Origin: Microbacterium testaceum StLB037
GTDB lineage: Bacteria; Actinomycetota; Actinomycetes; Actinomycetales; Microbacteriaceae
Reading direction: 5' to 3'
DNA: 64,000 nucleotides
NCBI RefSeq assembly: GCF_900104345.1
Contig: NZ_FNJN01000003.1
Coordinates: 124,001 to 188,000, forward strand
The notes beneath the pieces were generated by a model, which was given only the letters and a program-made list of their open reading frames with translations, had not been told where the DNA came from and did not search any database. Position numbers and translations under genes: made by a program. Below are positions 34,626 to 47,397 of this stretch, piece after piece (within the stretch, counting starts at the first letter, position 1; each line of letters starts with the position of its first letter).

Positions 34626-36071
34626 TCAGACCTCTTTGTAGACGGGCGCTGCGCCGTGCACGGCGTCGCCCACGCGGTGGACGCGCAGGTCGTTCGTCGA
34701 GCCCGCGATTCCGGGAGGGGAACCGGAGATCACGACGACCTTGTCCCCCACCTCGGCCAGCTTGTGCGAGAGCAGGTAGTCGTCGACCTGCAGGAACATC
34801 TTGTCGGTGTGCGACACGTGCTCCACCAGCGTGGAGCGCACGCCCCACGTCAGCGCGAGGCGACGGCGGATGCCGGGCTCGGGCGTGAAGGCGATCATCG
34901 GGATGGTCGAACGCAGACGCGACATGCGGCGCGCCGAGTCACCCGACTCGGTGAACACGCAGAGGAACTTCGCCTCGACGAAGTCGGCCACCTCGACAGC
35001 GGCGAGCGTGATGGCGCCACCCTGCGTGCGGGGCTTGTTGGTCAGCGGCGCGATGCGCTCGAGACCGTGCTCCTCGGTGGACGCGACGATGCGCGCCATG
35101 GTCTCGACGACCACGACCGGGTAGTCGCCGACGCTGGTCTCGCCCGAGAGCATAACCGCGTCCGCACCGTCGAGGACGGCGTTGGCGACGTCGCTGGTCT
35201 CGGCGCGCGTGGGGACCGGGCTGTTGATCATCGACTCGAGCATCTGCGTCGCGACGATGACGGGCTTGGCCATGCGGCGGGCGAGCTCGACCGCGCGCTT
35301 CTGCACGATCGGGACGGCCTCGAGGGGCAGCTCGACACCGAGGTCACCGCGGGCGACCATGATGCCGTCGAAGGCGTCGATGATCTCCTCGAGATTGTCG
35401 ACCGCCTGCGGCTTCTCGATCTTCGCGATGACGGGCACGTAGCGCCCCTCTTCAGCCATGATCTCGTGCACGCGCTCGATGTCCTTGGCATCGCGGACGA
35501 ACGACAGGGCGATGAGGTCGGCGCCGGCGTTCAGGCCCCAGCGGAGGTCCGCCTCGTCCTTCTCGCTCAGTGCGGGGACGTTCACGGCCACGCCGGGCAG
35601 GTTGATGCCCTTGTTGTTCGAGACCGGGCCGCCGACGATGACCTTGGTGGTCACGACGGTGCCGTCGGTCTCGACGACCTCGACACGGACCTTGCCGTCG
35701 TCGATGAGCAGGAAGTCGCCGGGGCGCACGTCCTGGGGCAGGCCCTTGAAGGTCGTGCCGACGATCTCTTTGGTGCCGAGGATGTCCTCGATGGTGATCT
35801 TGAAGATGTCACCGGGCAGCAGGTCGTGGGGACCGTTCTCGAACTTGCCGAGGCGGATCTTCGGGCCCTGCAGGTCGACGAGGGCCGCGACCGGGCGTCC
35901 GGCGTCTTCTGCCGCCTTGCGCACGTTGGCGAAGTTGGCGTCGTGCACGGAGTAATCTCCGTGGCTCAGGTTGAGGCGGGCGACATCCACACCGGCGTCG
36001 ATGATGGCGCGAACCATCTCATACGACGACGTGGCGGGCCCGAGTGTTGCGACGATCTTGGCGCGTCTCAT
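34626..36071 (-). CDS. pyk: Pyruvate kinase
   Basis: 481-residue glycolytic enzyme converting phosphoenolpyruvate and ADP to pyruvate and ATP. Visible are the N-terminal MRRAKIVATLGPA, the active-site loop VARLNLSHG, LVDLQGPKIRLG, the B-domain LLIDDGKV, catalytic Lys in VIAKIEKPQ, the signature MVARGDLGVELP and ATQMLESM, and a C-terminal regulatory domain. ATG 36071 is the conserved start. Single gene with its own terminator, downstream of gltD on the same strand. Confidence 0.96.
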   Translation of the reverse strand: MRRAKIVATLGPATSSYEMVRAIIDAGVDVARLNLSHGDYSVHDANFANVRKAAEDAGRPVAALVDLQGPKIRLGKFENGPHDLLPGDIFKITIEDILGTKEIVGTTFKGLPQDVRPGDFLLIDDGKVRVEVVETDGTVVTTKVIVGGPVSNNKGINLPGVAVNVPALSEKDEADLRWGLNAGADLIALSFVRDAKDIERVHEIMAEEGRYVPVIAKIEKPQAVDNLEEIIDAFDGIMVARGDLGVELPLEAVPIVQKRAVELARRMAKPVIVATQMLESMINSPVPTRAETSDVANAVLDGADAVMLSGETSVGDYPVVVVETMARIVASTEEHGLERIAPLTNKPRTQGGAITLAAVEVADFVEAKFLCVFTESGDSARRMSRLRSTIPMIAFTPEPGIRRRLALTWGVRSTLVEHVSHTDKMFLQVDDYLLSHKLAEVGDKVVVISGSPPGIAGSTNDLRVHRVGDAVHGAAPVYKEV

Positions 36072-36125
36072 CCGGTTTCAAGCTCCGTGAAATTTTCGGG
36101 AAGTGGCCGATCGGCCCTTGCCAGC

Positions 36126-37584
<1,459 letters not shown>

Positions 37585-37592
<8 letters not shown>

Positions 37593-40500
37593 CCGTCACC
37601 TCCAGAATGCGCTTCCAGACGACGTCGCCGTCGGGGTCGAGCCCCTCGGTGACCGCCTCCTGGCGGGTCTGCAGCACGGCGGCGTAGTCGCGCGGCAGCA
37701 CCCGGACGAAGTTGTCCACCTCGGTCTCGAAGTCGTCCAGCAGACGACGGGCGAGGGTGGAATCGGTCTCTGCGACGTGCTTTTCGAGCAGGTCGCGGAG
37801 GATCTCGGCATCCCCCGATCCGAGGGCACCGAGTTCGAGCTCACCGGATGCCATGGCCTCGCGGTTCACGAGATCGCGGTCGAGCTTGTAGACGTAGGCC
37901 TGGCCGCCCGACATGCCGGCGCCGAGGTTGCGGCCCGTGGCGCCGAGGATCACGGCGAGACCACCGGTCATGTACTCGAGCGCGTGGTCTCCCACGCCCT
38001 CGACGACCGCCGTCGCTCCGGAGTTGCGCACCAGGAAGCGCTCGCCCACGACGCCGTTGAGGAACATCTGCCCCTGCGTGGCGCCGTAGCCGATGACGTT
38101 TCCGGCGATGACGTTCTCGGACGCCGCGAAGCTCGAGCCGCGCGGCGGACGCACGATGATCGTGCCGCCCGATAGGCCCTTGCCGACGTAGTCGTTGGAG
38201 TCGCCCTCGAGGCGCAGCGTGATGCCGGCCGGCATGAACGCGCCGAACGACTGCCCGGCCGAGCCGGTCAGACGCACGTCGATCGAGTTCTCGGGCAGAC
38301 CGTGCTCGCCCCGCGCCTTGGTGACGTGGTGGCCGAGCATGGTCCCCACGGCGCGCGCGGTGTTGCGGATCGGGAGCTCGATCGTGAGCTGACCCCCGTG
38401 CGCGATGACGTCCTGCGCGCGCTCGATGAGCTGCACGTCGAAGTGGTCCTCGAGCTCGTGATCCTGGTTGCGCCCGTGGCGGCGCGGCTCGTCCTCGGCG
38501 AAGCGGGGTCCTTCGAGGATGGGCGCGAGGTTGAGGCCCCGGGCCTTCCAGTGCTGGATCGCCTCGTTGGCATCGAGCAGCTCCGCGCGTCCGACGATCT
38601 CGTCGATCGAGCGGTAGCCGAGGGCGGCGAGGTACTCGCGCACCTCTTGCGCGATGAACTCCATGAAGTTGATGACGTACTCGGCCTTGCCGGTGAAGCG
38701 CTCACGCAGCACGGGGTTCTGCGTCGCGACGCCCACGGGGCAGGTGTCGAGGTGGCACACGCGCATCATGATGCAGCCCGAGACCACGAGCGGAGCGGTG
38801 GCGAAGCCGAACTCCTCGGCACCCAGGAGTGCGCCGATGATGACGTCGCGACCGGTCTTCATCTGACCGTCGACCTGCACGACCACGCGGTCGCGCATGC
38901 CGTTGAGCATGAGCGTCTGCTGCGTCTCGGCCAGGCCCAGCTCCCACGGGGTGCCGGCGTGCTTGAGCGAGTTCATCGGGCTCGCACCCGTGCCGCCGTC
39001 CTGGCCCGAGACCAGGATGACGTCGCTGAGCGCCTTGGCGACACCCGCGGCGACCGCACCGATACCCGACTGGCTGACCAGCTTGGTGTGGATGCGGGCC
39101 GAGGGGTTGGCGCGCTTGAGGTCGAAGATGAGCTGCTTGAGGTCTTCGATCGAGTAGATGTCGTGGTGCGGCGGCGGCGAGATGAGCCCGACACCCGCGG
39201 TCGCGTGCCGCGTGCGCGCCACCCACGGGTACACCTTGGTCGGCGGCAGCTGACCGCCTTCGCCGGGCTTGGCGCCCTGCGCGAGCTTGATCTGGATGTC
39301 GTCGGCCTTGGTCAGGTACAGGCTCGTCACCCCGAAGCGACCGGATGCCACCTGCTTGATGGCACTGCGACGCTCGGGGTCGAGCAGACGGTCGACGTCT
39401 TCTCCGCCCTCACCGGTGTTGGACTTGCCGCCGATGCGGTTCATCGCGACGGCGAGCACCTCGTGCGCCTCTTTCGAGATCGAGCCGTAGCTCATCGCAC
39501 CGGTGGAGAAGCGCTTGACGATCGCCGAGACGGGCTCGACCTCATCGATCGGGACGGCGGGTCGCGTTCCCGTGCGCAGTCCGAAGAGACCGCGGAGGGT
39601 CTTCAGCTCATGCGCCTGGTCGTCGATCAGCTGCGTGTACTCGCGGAAGATGTCGTACCGACGCTCGCGCGTGGCGTGCTGGAGGCGGAACACCGTGTCG
39701 GGGTTGAACAGGTGCGGGGCACCGTCGCGGCGCCACTGGTACTCGCCGCCGGTCCACAGGCGCTCGTGCGCACGGGCCGCTGCATCTTGCGGGTAGGCGT
39801 ACTCGTGGCGCGCGGCGTTCTCGGCCGCGATGACGTCGAGGCCCACACCGCCGAGCTTGGTCTCGGTGCCGGTGAAGTACGCGTCGATGAAGTCGCGCGA
39901 CAGGCCCACGGCCTCGAACACCTGGGCGCCGGCGTACGACGACACGGTCGAGATGCCCATCTTCGACATGATCTTCAGCACGCCCTTGCCGAGCGCGTAG
40001 ATCAGGTTCTTGACGGCCTTCTCGGGCGTGATGTTGGTGATGAAGCCGGCGCGCACGAGGTACTCGACGGTCTCCATCGCCAGGTACGGGTTGACCGCCG
40101 AGGCGCCGTAACCGATGAGGGTCGCCACGTGGTGCACCTCGCGCACATCGCCGGCCTCGACCACGAGACCGACCTTCATGCGGGTCTCTTTGCGGATGAG
40201 GTGGTGGTGCACGGCCGCGAGCATGAGCAGCGACGGGATGGGAGCCAGGTCCTTGTTCGAGTCGCGGTCGCTGAGCACGATGAACTCGGCGCCGTCCTCG
40301 ATGGCCTGGTCGACCTCGGTGCACATCTGCGTGAGGCGCTTCTGCAGGCCCTTGTGCCCGGCCTCGACGCGGTACAGGCCGCGGATCGTCACCGACGAGC
40401 GCCCGGGCAGGGCGGTGTCGATGTGCTGGATCTTCGCGAGCTCGTCGTTGTCGATGACGGGGAAGTCGAGCGTCACCGTGCGGGTGTGCTCGGGGCCCCA

Positions 40501-42162
40501 ATCGAGGAGGTTGCGCTCGGGGCCGAGGCCCAGCGAGAGCGAGGTGACGACCTCTTCGCGGATCGAGTCGAGCGGCGGGTTGGTGACCTGCGCGAACTGC
40601 TGCGAGAAGTAGTCGAAGAGCAGGCGCGGACGGTCGCTGAGCACGGCGACGGGTGCGTCGCTGCCCATGGCGCCGAGCGGTTCGGTGCCGCCCTGGCCCA
40701 TGGGCGTGAGCAGCATGCGCACCTCTTCTTCGGTGTAGCCGAAGGTGCGCTGGCGCCGGGTGATCGAGGCGATCGGGTGCACGATGTGCTCGCGCTCGGG
40801 GAGCTCGCTGAGCTTGACGCGGCCCTTGTCGACCCACTCGCCCCAGGGGTGGAGCGCGGCGAGGTCGGACTTGATCTCCTCGTCCTCGACGATGCGGCGC
40901 TGGGCCGTGTCGACGAGGAACATGCGACCGGGCTGCAGGCGGCCGCGGCGCTTGATGCGCTCGGGCGCGAAGTCGAGGACGCCCGTCTCGGAGCCGATGA
41001 CGACGAGGCCGTCGGTGGTTTCGGTCCAGCGGCCCGGGCGGAGCCCGTTGCGGTCGAGGGTCGCGCCGACCAGCGTGCCGTCAGTGAAGATCAGGGCGGC
41101 GGGGCCGTCCCACGGCTCCATCTGCATGGAGTGGAAGTCGTAGAAGGCGCGCAGGGCGGGGTCGATCGTCGCCTGCTTCTCGTACGCCTCGGGGACCATC
41201 ATCATGATCGCGTGAGGCAGGCTGCGGCCCGTGAGGGTCAGCAGTTCGAGGACCTCGTCGAAGGATGCCGAGTCGCTGGCGCCCTCGGTGCAGATCGGAA
41301 GCAGCGGGCGGACGTCGCCGATCAGCTCGGATTCGAGCTGCGACTGTCGCGCGCGCATCCAGTTGCGGTTGCCCTTGACCGTGTTGATCTCGCCGTTGTG
41401 CGCCAGCATGCGCAGCGGCTGCGCGAGCGGCCACGACGGGAAGGTGTTGGTCGAGTAGCGCGAGTGCACGACCGCGAGCTCCGAGGCGAAGCGCTCGTCC
41501 TGCAGGTCGGGGTAGAACGGCTCGAGCTGCAGCGTCGTGACCATGCCCTTGTAGCCGAGCGTCCGGCTCGACAGCGACACGAAGTACGCCTCGAGTTCGT
41601 GACGGGCACGCTTGCGCAGGCGGTACACGCGGCGGTCGAGAGCGATGCCGGACAGCGCCGGCTCGTCGCCGGTGGCCGGGCGCGACACGAAGAGCTGCTC
41701 GAAGGCGGGACGCGCCTCGAAGGCCAGCTTGCCCAGGTTCTCGGGCTCGACCGGCACCTCGCGCCAGCCGAGGACCTCGAGGTTCTCGTGACGCGCGATC
41801 TCTTCGATCCCCGCCTTCATCGCGGCACGCTCGTCGTGACCGAGCGGCAGGAAGATCATTCCCGCGGCGTACTCCCCGACCGGCGGCAGGTCGAAGTCGA
41901 CGACGGCACGCAGGAAGGCGTCGGGCATCTGGGTCAGGATGCCGGCGCCGTCACCGGTGCCCGCGTCGGACCCGATGGCACCGCGGTGCTCGAGGTTGCG
42001 CAGCGCTGTCAGCGCCAGATCGATGATGTCGTGTCCGGCTTCGCCGCGGAGAGTGGCGACCATGGCGAGGCCACAGGCGTCTTTCTCGAACGACGGGTCG
42101 TACATTCCCTGGCGGGCGGGGAATGCGCCTCCGACGGTGTCGGAACGCAGGCTGGAAGCCAT
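37585..42162 (-). CDS. gltB: Glutamate synthase [NADPH] large subunit
   Basis: 1525-residue large subunit of GOGAT (glutamine plus 2-oxoglutarate to two glutamates). The class II amidotransferase domain begins at C30 ([11 protein letters not shown]), which becomes the N-terminal nucleophile after removal of a propeptide; the FMN/synthase barrel shows [17 protein letters not shown] and [10 protein letters not shown]; the 3Fe-4S cysteines lie in [15 protein letters not shown]; the C-terminal GXGXG beta-helix follows. ATG 42162 has an AGGACGG site; a GTG five codons upstream is less likely. Glutamine-dependent nitrogen assimilation with gltD. Confidence 0.96.
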
Positions 42163-42214
42163 ATCAACCGTCCTCACGTTGATGCTTCGAATGGGACGAC
42201 GTCGGCCCAGAGTG

Positions 42215-43219
42215 TTAGTTCGTGGCGGGGCTGCTTGTGGCGCTGGTGCCGACGGTGTCGCTCGTCGCGGGCGGCTCGCTCACGTCGACGAAGTCAGAGG
42301 GGTCGCCTGAGTCTACAGCCCCCGAAGCCTTCGACTCGCGCCCCGGCACGTACGGCGAGGGCTCGTAGCCGTGGTGACGGCGCGACTGCACGATGAAGAT
42401 CACGATGCCGAGGATCACGCCGAAGATGGCGGCCCACACGTTCGTGCGCAGCCCCAGGATGATGTCGCTCGGGTCGACGCGGATCGACTCCCACACGATG
42501 CGACCGGCGGAGTACCAGACGAGGTAGATCGCGAACTGCTTGCCCCACTGCAGGGTGAAGCGCGTGCCGACGTACAGGATGACAGCGGCACCAAGGAGGT
42601 TCCAGATGACCTCGTACGCGAAGGTGGGGTGGAAGAGCGTGCCGGCGGGCAGGCCGACCGGAATGGCGGGGTTTCCCGCAGCGATCTCGAGGCCCCACGG
42701 CAGGTCGGTGGGCTGACCGAAGAGCTCCTGGTTGAACCAGTTGCCGAAGCGCCCCATGGCCTGGGCGATGATGAGGCCGGGCGCCAGCGCGTCGGCGAAG
42801 GTCCAGAAGCGGATGCCGGTCCACTTGCACCCGAGGACGGCGCCGATCGCGCCGCCGATGAGGGCACCGTAGATGGCGATGCCGCCCTCCCAGATCGCCC
42901 AGACCGAGCCGGGCTGGGTGATGTTCCAGGGGTTCGAGCCGGGGCCGAAATAGAAGCCCGCGTGCGTGGCGACGTGGTAGATGCGCGCCACGATGATCGC
43001 GAGCGGCACGGCCAGCAGGCAGATGTCGATGACGACCCACTTCTCGGCGCCGCGACGTGTCAGGCGGGCGTTCGTCAGGAAGATCGCGACGATGATGCCC
43101 GCGACGATGCACAGGGCATAGAAGTGGATGCGGAGCGGACCGAGGTCGACGTACGAGATGGTCGGGCTCGGGATGCTGGCGAGCACGCCGGAGGCGGCGC
43201 TCGAGAGGGCGAACGTCAT
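42215..43219 (-). CDS. lgt: Prolipoprotein diacylglyceryl transferase
   Basis: 334-residue integral membrane enzyme that transfers diacylglycerol to the lipobox cysteine of prolipoproteins. Seven helices are visible, with the essential loop [13 protein letters not shown] and the [11 protein letters not shown] motif. A 60-residue hydrophilic Ser/Pro/Glu tail (..[11 protein letters not shown]..) extends the C-terminus, as in many actinobacteria. ATG 43219 lies ten bases behind trpA, so lgt rides at the end of the his-trp operon. Confidence 0.95.
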   Translation of the reverse strand: MTFALSSAASGVLASIPSPTISYVDLGPLRIHFYALCIVAGIIVAIFLTNARLTRRGAEKWVVIDICLLAVPLAIIVARIYHVATHAGFYFGPGSNPWNITQPGSVWAIWEGGIAIYGALIGGAIGAVLGCKWTGIRFWTFADALAPGLIIAQAMGRFGNWFNQELFGQPTDLPWGLEIAAGNPAIPVGLPAGTLFHPTFAYEVIWNLLGAAVILYVGTRFTLQWGKQFAIYLVWYSAGRIVWESIRVDPSDIILGLRTNVWAAIFGVILGIVIFIVQSRRHHGYEPSPYVPGRESKASGAVDSGDPSDFVDVSEPPATSDTVGTSATSSPATN

Positions 43220-43229
43220 GGGTTCGAGT

Positions 43230-44021
43230 CTAGGCGCGCTGCGCGGTGCCCGCAGACAGCTCCCGCGCGAGGGTCGACAGGCCGTCGACGCCACCGTCGC
43301 GGAGCGCCTTGACCAGTGCCGTCCCCACGATCGCTCCGTCGGCGTACTCCGCGACTCCGGCCACCTGCTCGGCGTTCGAGATGCCGATGCCCACGCACGC
43401 GTGTTCGGCGCCGAACGAGCGCAGGCGCTCGACCAGGCTTCGCGCGGCGGCGTCGAGAGAGGCGCGCTCCCCCGTGATGCCCATGGTCGAGACGGTGTAC
43501 ACGAAGCCTGTGGAGGCCTCGACGATCATCTTCAACCGCTCGTCCGACGAGGTGGGGGCGGCGAGGAACACCCGGTCGAGGCCGGTGCGCGTGCTCGTCT
43601 CGATCCACTGGGCCGCGGCATCCGGGGTCACATCGGGCGTGATGAGGCCCGCACCGCCCGCGGCGACGAGCTCGTCGGCGTATCGGTCGACGCCGTACTG
43701 CTCGACGAGGTTCCAGTACGTCATGACGAGGATCGGCACGTCGGTGCGCGCGGTGACCTCGCGGATGATCGTGAACAGGTCGCGCATGCGGAACCCGTTC
43801 GCGAGCGCCGTCTGCGTCGCCTCTTGGATGACCAGGCCGTCCATCACCGGGTCGCTGTAGGGCGGGCCGAGCTCGATGACGTCGGCTCCGGCCTCGGCCA
43901 GCGCGACGGCCGCCTCGATGCTCGTGGCGACGTCGGGGAAACCGGCGGGGAGGTAGCCGACGAAGGCGCCGCGGCCCTCGGCGTGGGCAGCCTCGATGGC
44001 CGCCGAGACGCGAGAGGTCAC
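43230..44021 (-). CDS. trpA: Tryptophan synthase alpha chain
   Basis: 263-residue TIM barrel cleaving indoleglycerol phosphate to indole and glyceraldehyde-3-phosphate. Catalytic Glu and Asp are in [24 protein letters not shown] forms the mobile loop 6 and [10 protein letters not shown] the phosphate site. GTG 44021 overlaps the trpB stop (GTGA), giving the coupled trpB-trpA pair that forms the alpha2-beta2 channelled complex. Confidence 0.96.
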   Translation of the reverse strand: MTSRVSAAIEAAHAEGRGAFVGYLPAGFPDVATSIEAAVALAEAGADVIELGPPYSDPVMDGLVIQEATQTALANGFRMRDLFTIIREVTARTDVPILVMTYWNLVEQYGVDRYADELVAAGGAGLITPDVTPDAAAQWIETSTRTGLDRVFLAAPTSSDERLKMIVEASTGFVYTVSTMGITGERASLDAAARSLVERLRSFGAEHACVGIGISNAEQVAGVAEYADGAIVGTALVKALRDGGVDGLSTLARELSAGTAQRA

Positions 44022-45361
44022 AGCTCGACTCCCGCGCCGCTGGCCGCGTCCGGAGCCGGGGTCACGTCGACGGGCGAGCCGGGGGCGGATGCCACGGTCT
44101 CGGCCGCTCGCGTCTGCGGGGCGCCCTCGGGGCCCTCCGGCGCGTGTTCGGCGTCGTAGAGGTCGAAGTAGCGCGCTGCGGTGTCCATGTCCTTGTCGCC
44201 GCGACCGGAGAGGTTGATGGCGATCACGGCATCCGGACCCAACTCGCGACCGATGCGCAGGGCTCCGGCGAGGGCGTGGGCCGACTCGATCGCCGGGATG
44301 ATGCCCTCGGTGCGCGAGAGCAGACGCAGGGCCTGCATCGCCTCGTCGTCGGTGGCCGGGATGTACTGCGCGCGGCCGATGTCGGCGAGCCACGCGTGCT
44401 CGGGACCGACGCCGGGGTAATCGAGGCCGGCCGAGATCGAGTGCGACTCGGTGGTCTGGCCGTCTTCGTCCTGCAGCACGTAGGTGCGCGCGCCGTGCAG
44501 GACGCCGGGGCGACCCCGCTCGATCGAGGCCGCGTGCTTGGGGGTGTCGACGCCGTCGCCGGCCGCCTCGACGCCGTAGAGGGCCACGCCCTCGTCGTCG
44601 AGGAACGCGTCGAACATGCCGATCGCGTTGGAGCCGCCGCCGACGCACGCGAACACGGCGTCGGGGAGGCGGCCGAGGCGCTCGAGGAACTCGGCGCGCG
44701 TCTCTTCGCCGATGATCTTCTGGAAGTCGCGCACCATCGCCGGGAACGGGTGCGGGCCCGCGGCGGTGCCGAAGATGTAGTTGGTCGTCTCGACCGAGGC
44801 GACCCAGTCGCGGTAGGCCTCGTTGATCGCGTCCTTCAGAGTGCGCGAGCCGGTCGTGACGGCGATCACCTCGGCGCCGAGGAGGCGCATGCGGGCCACG
44901 TTGAGGGCCTGACGCTCGGTGTCGACCTCGCCCATGTAGACGACGCACTCGAGGCCGAACAGGGCCGCGGCGGTCGCGGTGGCGACGCCGTGCTGACCGG
45001 CACCGGTCTCGGCGATCACGCGCGTCTTGCCGAGGCGCTTGGTCAGCAGCGCCTGGCCCAGCACGTTGTTGATCTTGTGCGAGCCGGTGTGGTTGAGGTC
45101 TTCGCGCTTGAGGAAGACGCGCGCGCCTCCGGCGTGCTCGGCGAAGCGCGGCACCTCGGTGAGCACCGAGGGGCGGCCCGCGTAGTCGTGCAGCAGCGCG
45201 CGCAGCTCGGTGTGGAACGCGGGGTCGGCCATTGCCGACTCGTAGACCGCGGTGAGCTCGTCGATCGCGGCGATGAGCGATTCGGGCATGAAACGCCCGC
45301 CGAAGTCGCCGAAGAACGGCCCCTTCTGATCGCGCAGGTTCTGGGTGGGAGCGGTGGTCAT
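44018..45361 (-). CDS. trpB: Tryptophan synthase beta chain
   Basis: 447-residue PLP enzyme joining indole and serine. The PLP lysine is in HTGSHKINN (about residue 96), the glycine-rich phosphate loop is GGGSNAIG, and [10 protein letters not shown] marks the TrpB1 type. The C-terminus carries an about 40-residue Ala/Pro-rich tail absent from most TrpB proteins, probably disordered. ATG 45361 overlaps the trpC stop (ATGA). Confidence 0.96.
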   Translation of the reverse strand: MTTAPTQNLRDQKGPFFGDFGGRFMPESLIAAIDELTAVYESAMADPAFHTELRALLHDYAGRPSVLTEVPRFAEHAGGARVFLKREDLNHTGSHKINNVLGQALLTKRLGKTRVIAETGAGQHGVATATAAALFGLECVVYMGEVDTERQALNVARMRLLGAEVIAVTTGSRTLKDAINEAYRDWVASVETTNYIFGTAAGPHPFPAMVRDFQKIIGEETRAEFLERLGRLPDAVFACVGGGSNAIGMFDAFLDDEGVALYGVEAAGDGVDTPKHAASIERGRPGVLHGARTYVLQDEDGQTTESHSISAGLDYPGVGPEHAWLADIGRAQYIPATDDEAMQALRLLSRTEGIIPAIESAHALAGALRIGRELGPDAVIAINLSGRGDKDMDTAARYFDLYDAEHAPEGPEGAPQTRAAETVASAPGSPVDVTPAPDAASGAGVEL

Positions 45362-46137
45362 GACGTCTCCTGGAGGAACGCGCGGAGCGTGGCGACGGGG
45401 TCGCCGGTGACGAGGGCCTCGCCCACGAGCACGACGTCGGCACCCGCCGCGCGGTAGTGCGCCACATCGGCGGGGGCGAGGACGGCCGATTCGGCGATCT
45501 TCACGGCATCCGCGGGGAAACGCTCGACCAGCGAACCGAACAGGTCGCGGTCGAGCTCGAAGGTCGAGAGGTTGCGGGCGTTCACGCCGATGAGCTTCGC
45601 GCCCAGCTGCGACGCACGCTCGAGCTCGTCGGCCGAGTGCGTCTCGACGAGGGCGGTCATGCCCAGGTCGGTGACGAGACCGTAGAGCTCGGTGAGCGTC
45701 TTCTGGTCGAGGGCCGCGACGATCAGCAGCACGAGGTCTGCCCCCGAGGCGCGGGCCTCGAGCACCTGGTAGGGCGTCGCGATGAAGTCCTTGCGCAGCA
45801 CCGGGACGCTCACGGCCGAACGAACGGCTTCGAGATCGGCGAGGCTGCCCTTGAACTTGCGGCGCTCGGTGAGCACGGAGATCGCGGACGCACCGCCCTC
45901 TTCGTACAGGCGCGCCTGACGGGCGGGGTCGGGGATCGCCGCGAGGTCTCCGCGAGACGGGCTCGCGCGCTTCACCTCGGCGATGATCTTCACGCGGTCG
46001 CCGGGGGCGAGCATCGCCAGCGCGTCGCGCGCCGGCGTCTGCGCGAGAGCATCGCGTTCGACCTCGGCGAGGGGTCGCGACTGCGCGCGCTCCTCGGCGT
46101 CCTCAACCGCTCCGGCCGTGAGATCGGCCAGCGCCAT
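45358..46137 (-). CDS. trpC: Indole-3-glycerol phosphate synthase
   Basis: 259-residue TIM barrel that closes the indole ring. Catalytic lysines and glutamate are in [20 protein letters not shown] and ALVETHS, with [10 protein letters not shown] and [13 protein letters not shown] later in the barrel. It is a monofunctional TrpC, without a fused TrpF. ATG 46137 shares one base with the stop of the HGxxPAAW gene (TGATG). Confidence 0.96.
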   Translation of the reverse strand: MALADLTAGAVEDAEERAQSRPLAEVERDALAQTPARDALAMLAPGDRVKIIAEVKRASPSRGDLAAIPDPARQARLYEEGGASAISVLTERRKFKGSLADLEAVRSAVSVPVLRKDFIATPYQVLEARASGADLVLLIVAALDQKTLTELYGLVTDLGMTALVETHSADELERASQLGAKLIGVNARNLSTFELDRDLFGSLVERFPADAVKIAESAVLAPADVAHYRAAGADVVLVGEALVTGDPVATLRAFLQETS

Positions 46138-46367
46138 CAGTGGGCCTTCGGGTTGGACTTCGCGCCGTTCGCGCCGTAGCCGGCCTTGGTCATGGCCCAG
46201 CCGACGATGGCGCCGACGACGAGCAGACCCACCGAGGCCCACACCATGACGGGCATGTCGAGCCAGAAGAACAGCGTGCCGAGCGTGAACGCGACGAGCA
46301 TGATGATCACGGCCGTCCAGGCGGCGGGCGAGTGTCCGTGGCCGGGGTCGCCGATGGGGTTGCTCAT
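46137..46367 (-). CDS. HGxxPAAW family small membrane protein
   Basis: 76-residue protein of the actinobacterial HGxxPAAW family, named after its N-terminal signature (here HGHSPAAW, residues 10-17), with two membrane helices (about 18-37 and 42-60) and a basic tail. It is regularly found just before trpC in actinobacteria; the function is unknown but membrane association with tryptophan synthesis or transport has been supposed from context. ATG 46367 has an AAGGAG site. Confidence 0.88.
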   Translation of the reverse strand: MSNPIGDPGHGHSPAAWTAVIIMLVAFTLGTLFFWLDMPVMVWASVGLLVVGAIVGWAMTKAGYGANGAKSNPKAH

Positions 46368-46471
46368 GGGGCTCCTTACAGTCGCGCGCGAGCGCGGGGG
46401 AAAGCGTCCGTTCAGTCTACCGAAGCGGGGGTGCGCTCCCGGCGCCGACGTCTCGATGTCGCGAGGTTCGC

Positions 46472-47059
46472 TCAGGCGGTGGGGTCGTCGCCGCGCGAGA
46501 GGTCGTCCCACGAGTCGATCGCGTCGTGCGGGCGCCCCGTGGCGGTGCGCGCCTCTTCGGCCGTGCGGTACTTGCGGCTCGCCCCGGAGGCCCAACGGCG
46601 AGCGGTGACGAGAGTGAAGAGGGCTGCCGCGAACAGCACGACCTGAGCGATGAGCGTCACCGTCGGCCACGGGGTCAGGGACAGGCCCGAGACGAGCGAG
46701 GCCACGGCATCCGTTCCCGAGATGCCCGTCGCGTCGGTGACGGTCGCCGCCGTCGCCGAGACGGGAGTCGAGAACAGGATCTGAACGGTCCCAAAGCCCA
46801 CGAACGCCGCGATGAGCACCCCCAGCGCGCCGAAGACGTAGCGCAGCACCGGACCGACGATCGAGAGGGCGGCGCCCAGGGCCAGGGCCGCAAGGCTCAG
46901 CGGAGTGAGCACCGGAAGCGCCTCGGCGCCCGGGACGGCCAGCGTCTGCTGCGCGCCGTCGTCGAGGGTGACGTCGATCCACGTCTGCGTCGAGGCGATG
47001 ACCCCGATCGCTCCGGCGAGGAGCATTGCGAGGACCGCCGAGGAACGCGCGCGACGCAT
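46472..47059 (-). CDS. Trp biosynthesis-associated membrane protein (TIGR02234/Trp_oprn_chp)
   Basis: 195-residue membrane protein with four helices (about 8-26, 55-75, 80-102, 140-160), a periplasmic loop starting TQTWIDVTL, characteristic of this trp-operon family, and a cytoplasmic tail ending SWDDLSRGDDPT. In related actinobacteria it normally follows trpE. Here its ATG 47059 shares one base with the hisI stop, so trpE is absent from its expected place. Function unknown. Confidence 0.88.
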   Translation of the reverse strand: MRRARSSAVLAMLLAGAIGVIASTQTWIDVTLDDGAQQTLAVPGAEALPVLTPLSLAALALGAALSIVGPVLRYVFGALGVLIAAFVGFGTVQILFSTPVSATAATVTDATGISGTDAVASLVSGLSLTPWPTVTLIAQVVLFAAALFTLVTARRWASGASRKYRTAEEARTATGRPHDAIDSWDDLSRGDDPTA

Positions 47060-47397
47060 CAGCGCTCCCCCACGACCGGGTGCAGGTCGTCGGCGTCGAA
47101 GCAGGTGTGATCGCCCGTGTGGCACGCGGCGCCGATCTGGTCGACCTCGATCAGCAGGGTGTCGCCGTCGCAGTCCAGGCGCGCGCCCTTGACCAGCTGG
47201 ATGTGGCCCGAGGTGTCGCCCTTGCGCCAGTACTCCTGACGCGAACGTGACCAGAACGTCACGCGGCCCGTGGTGAGCGTGCGGTTGAGGGCCTCGGCAT
47301 CCATCCACCCGACCATCAGCACCTCGCGCGAGTCGAACTGCTGGATGACCGCGGCCACGAGACCGTCGGCGTCGTACTTCACACGGTCGACGCTCAT
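47059..47397 (-). CDS. hisI: Phosphoribosyl-AMP cyclohydrolase
   Basis: 112-residue monofunctional HisI (third step of histidine synthesis), with the metal sites [26 protein letters not shown] and the substrate region [25 protein letters not shown]. The partner activity HisE is a separate gene at 49.0 kb. ATG 47397 overlaps the hisF stop (ATGA) and its own stop overlaps the trp membrane protein start (TGATG). Confidence 0.95.
   Translation of the reverse strand: MSVDRVKYDADGLVAAVIQQFDSREVLMVGWMDAEALNRTLTTGRVTFWSRSRQEYWRKGDTSGHIQLVKGARLDCDGDTLLIEVDQIGAACHTGDHTCFDADDLHPVVGER

Noticed and set aside
38302..42396. 1364-codon open frame on + antisense to gltB
   Set aside because: GC-bias shadow of gltB: compositionally extreme (Arg/Asp/Val/His-rich), no family resemblance, no ribosome site; the - strand frame is an unmistakable GOGAT large subunit.
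46368..46471. Trp attenuator or leader peptide before the HGxxPAAW gene
   Set aside because: No short frame with consecutive Trp codons and no terminator/antiterminator pair found in the 104-base gap.
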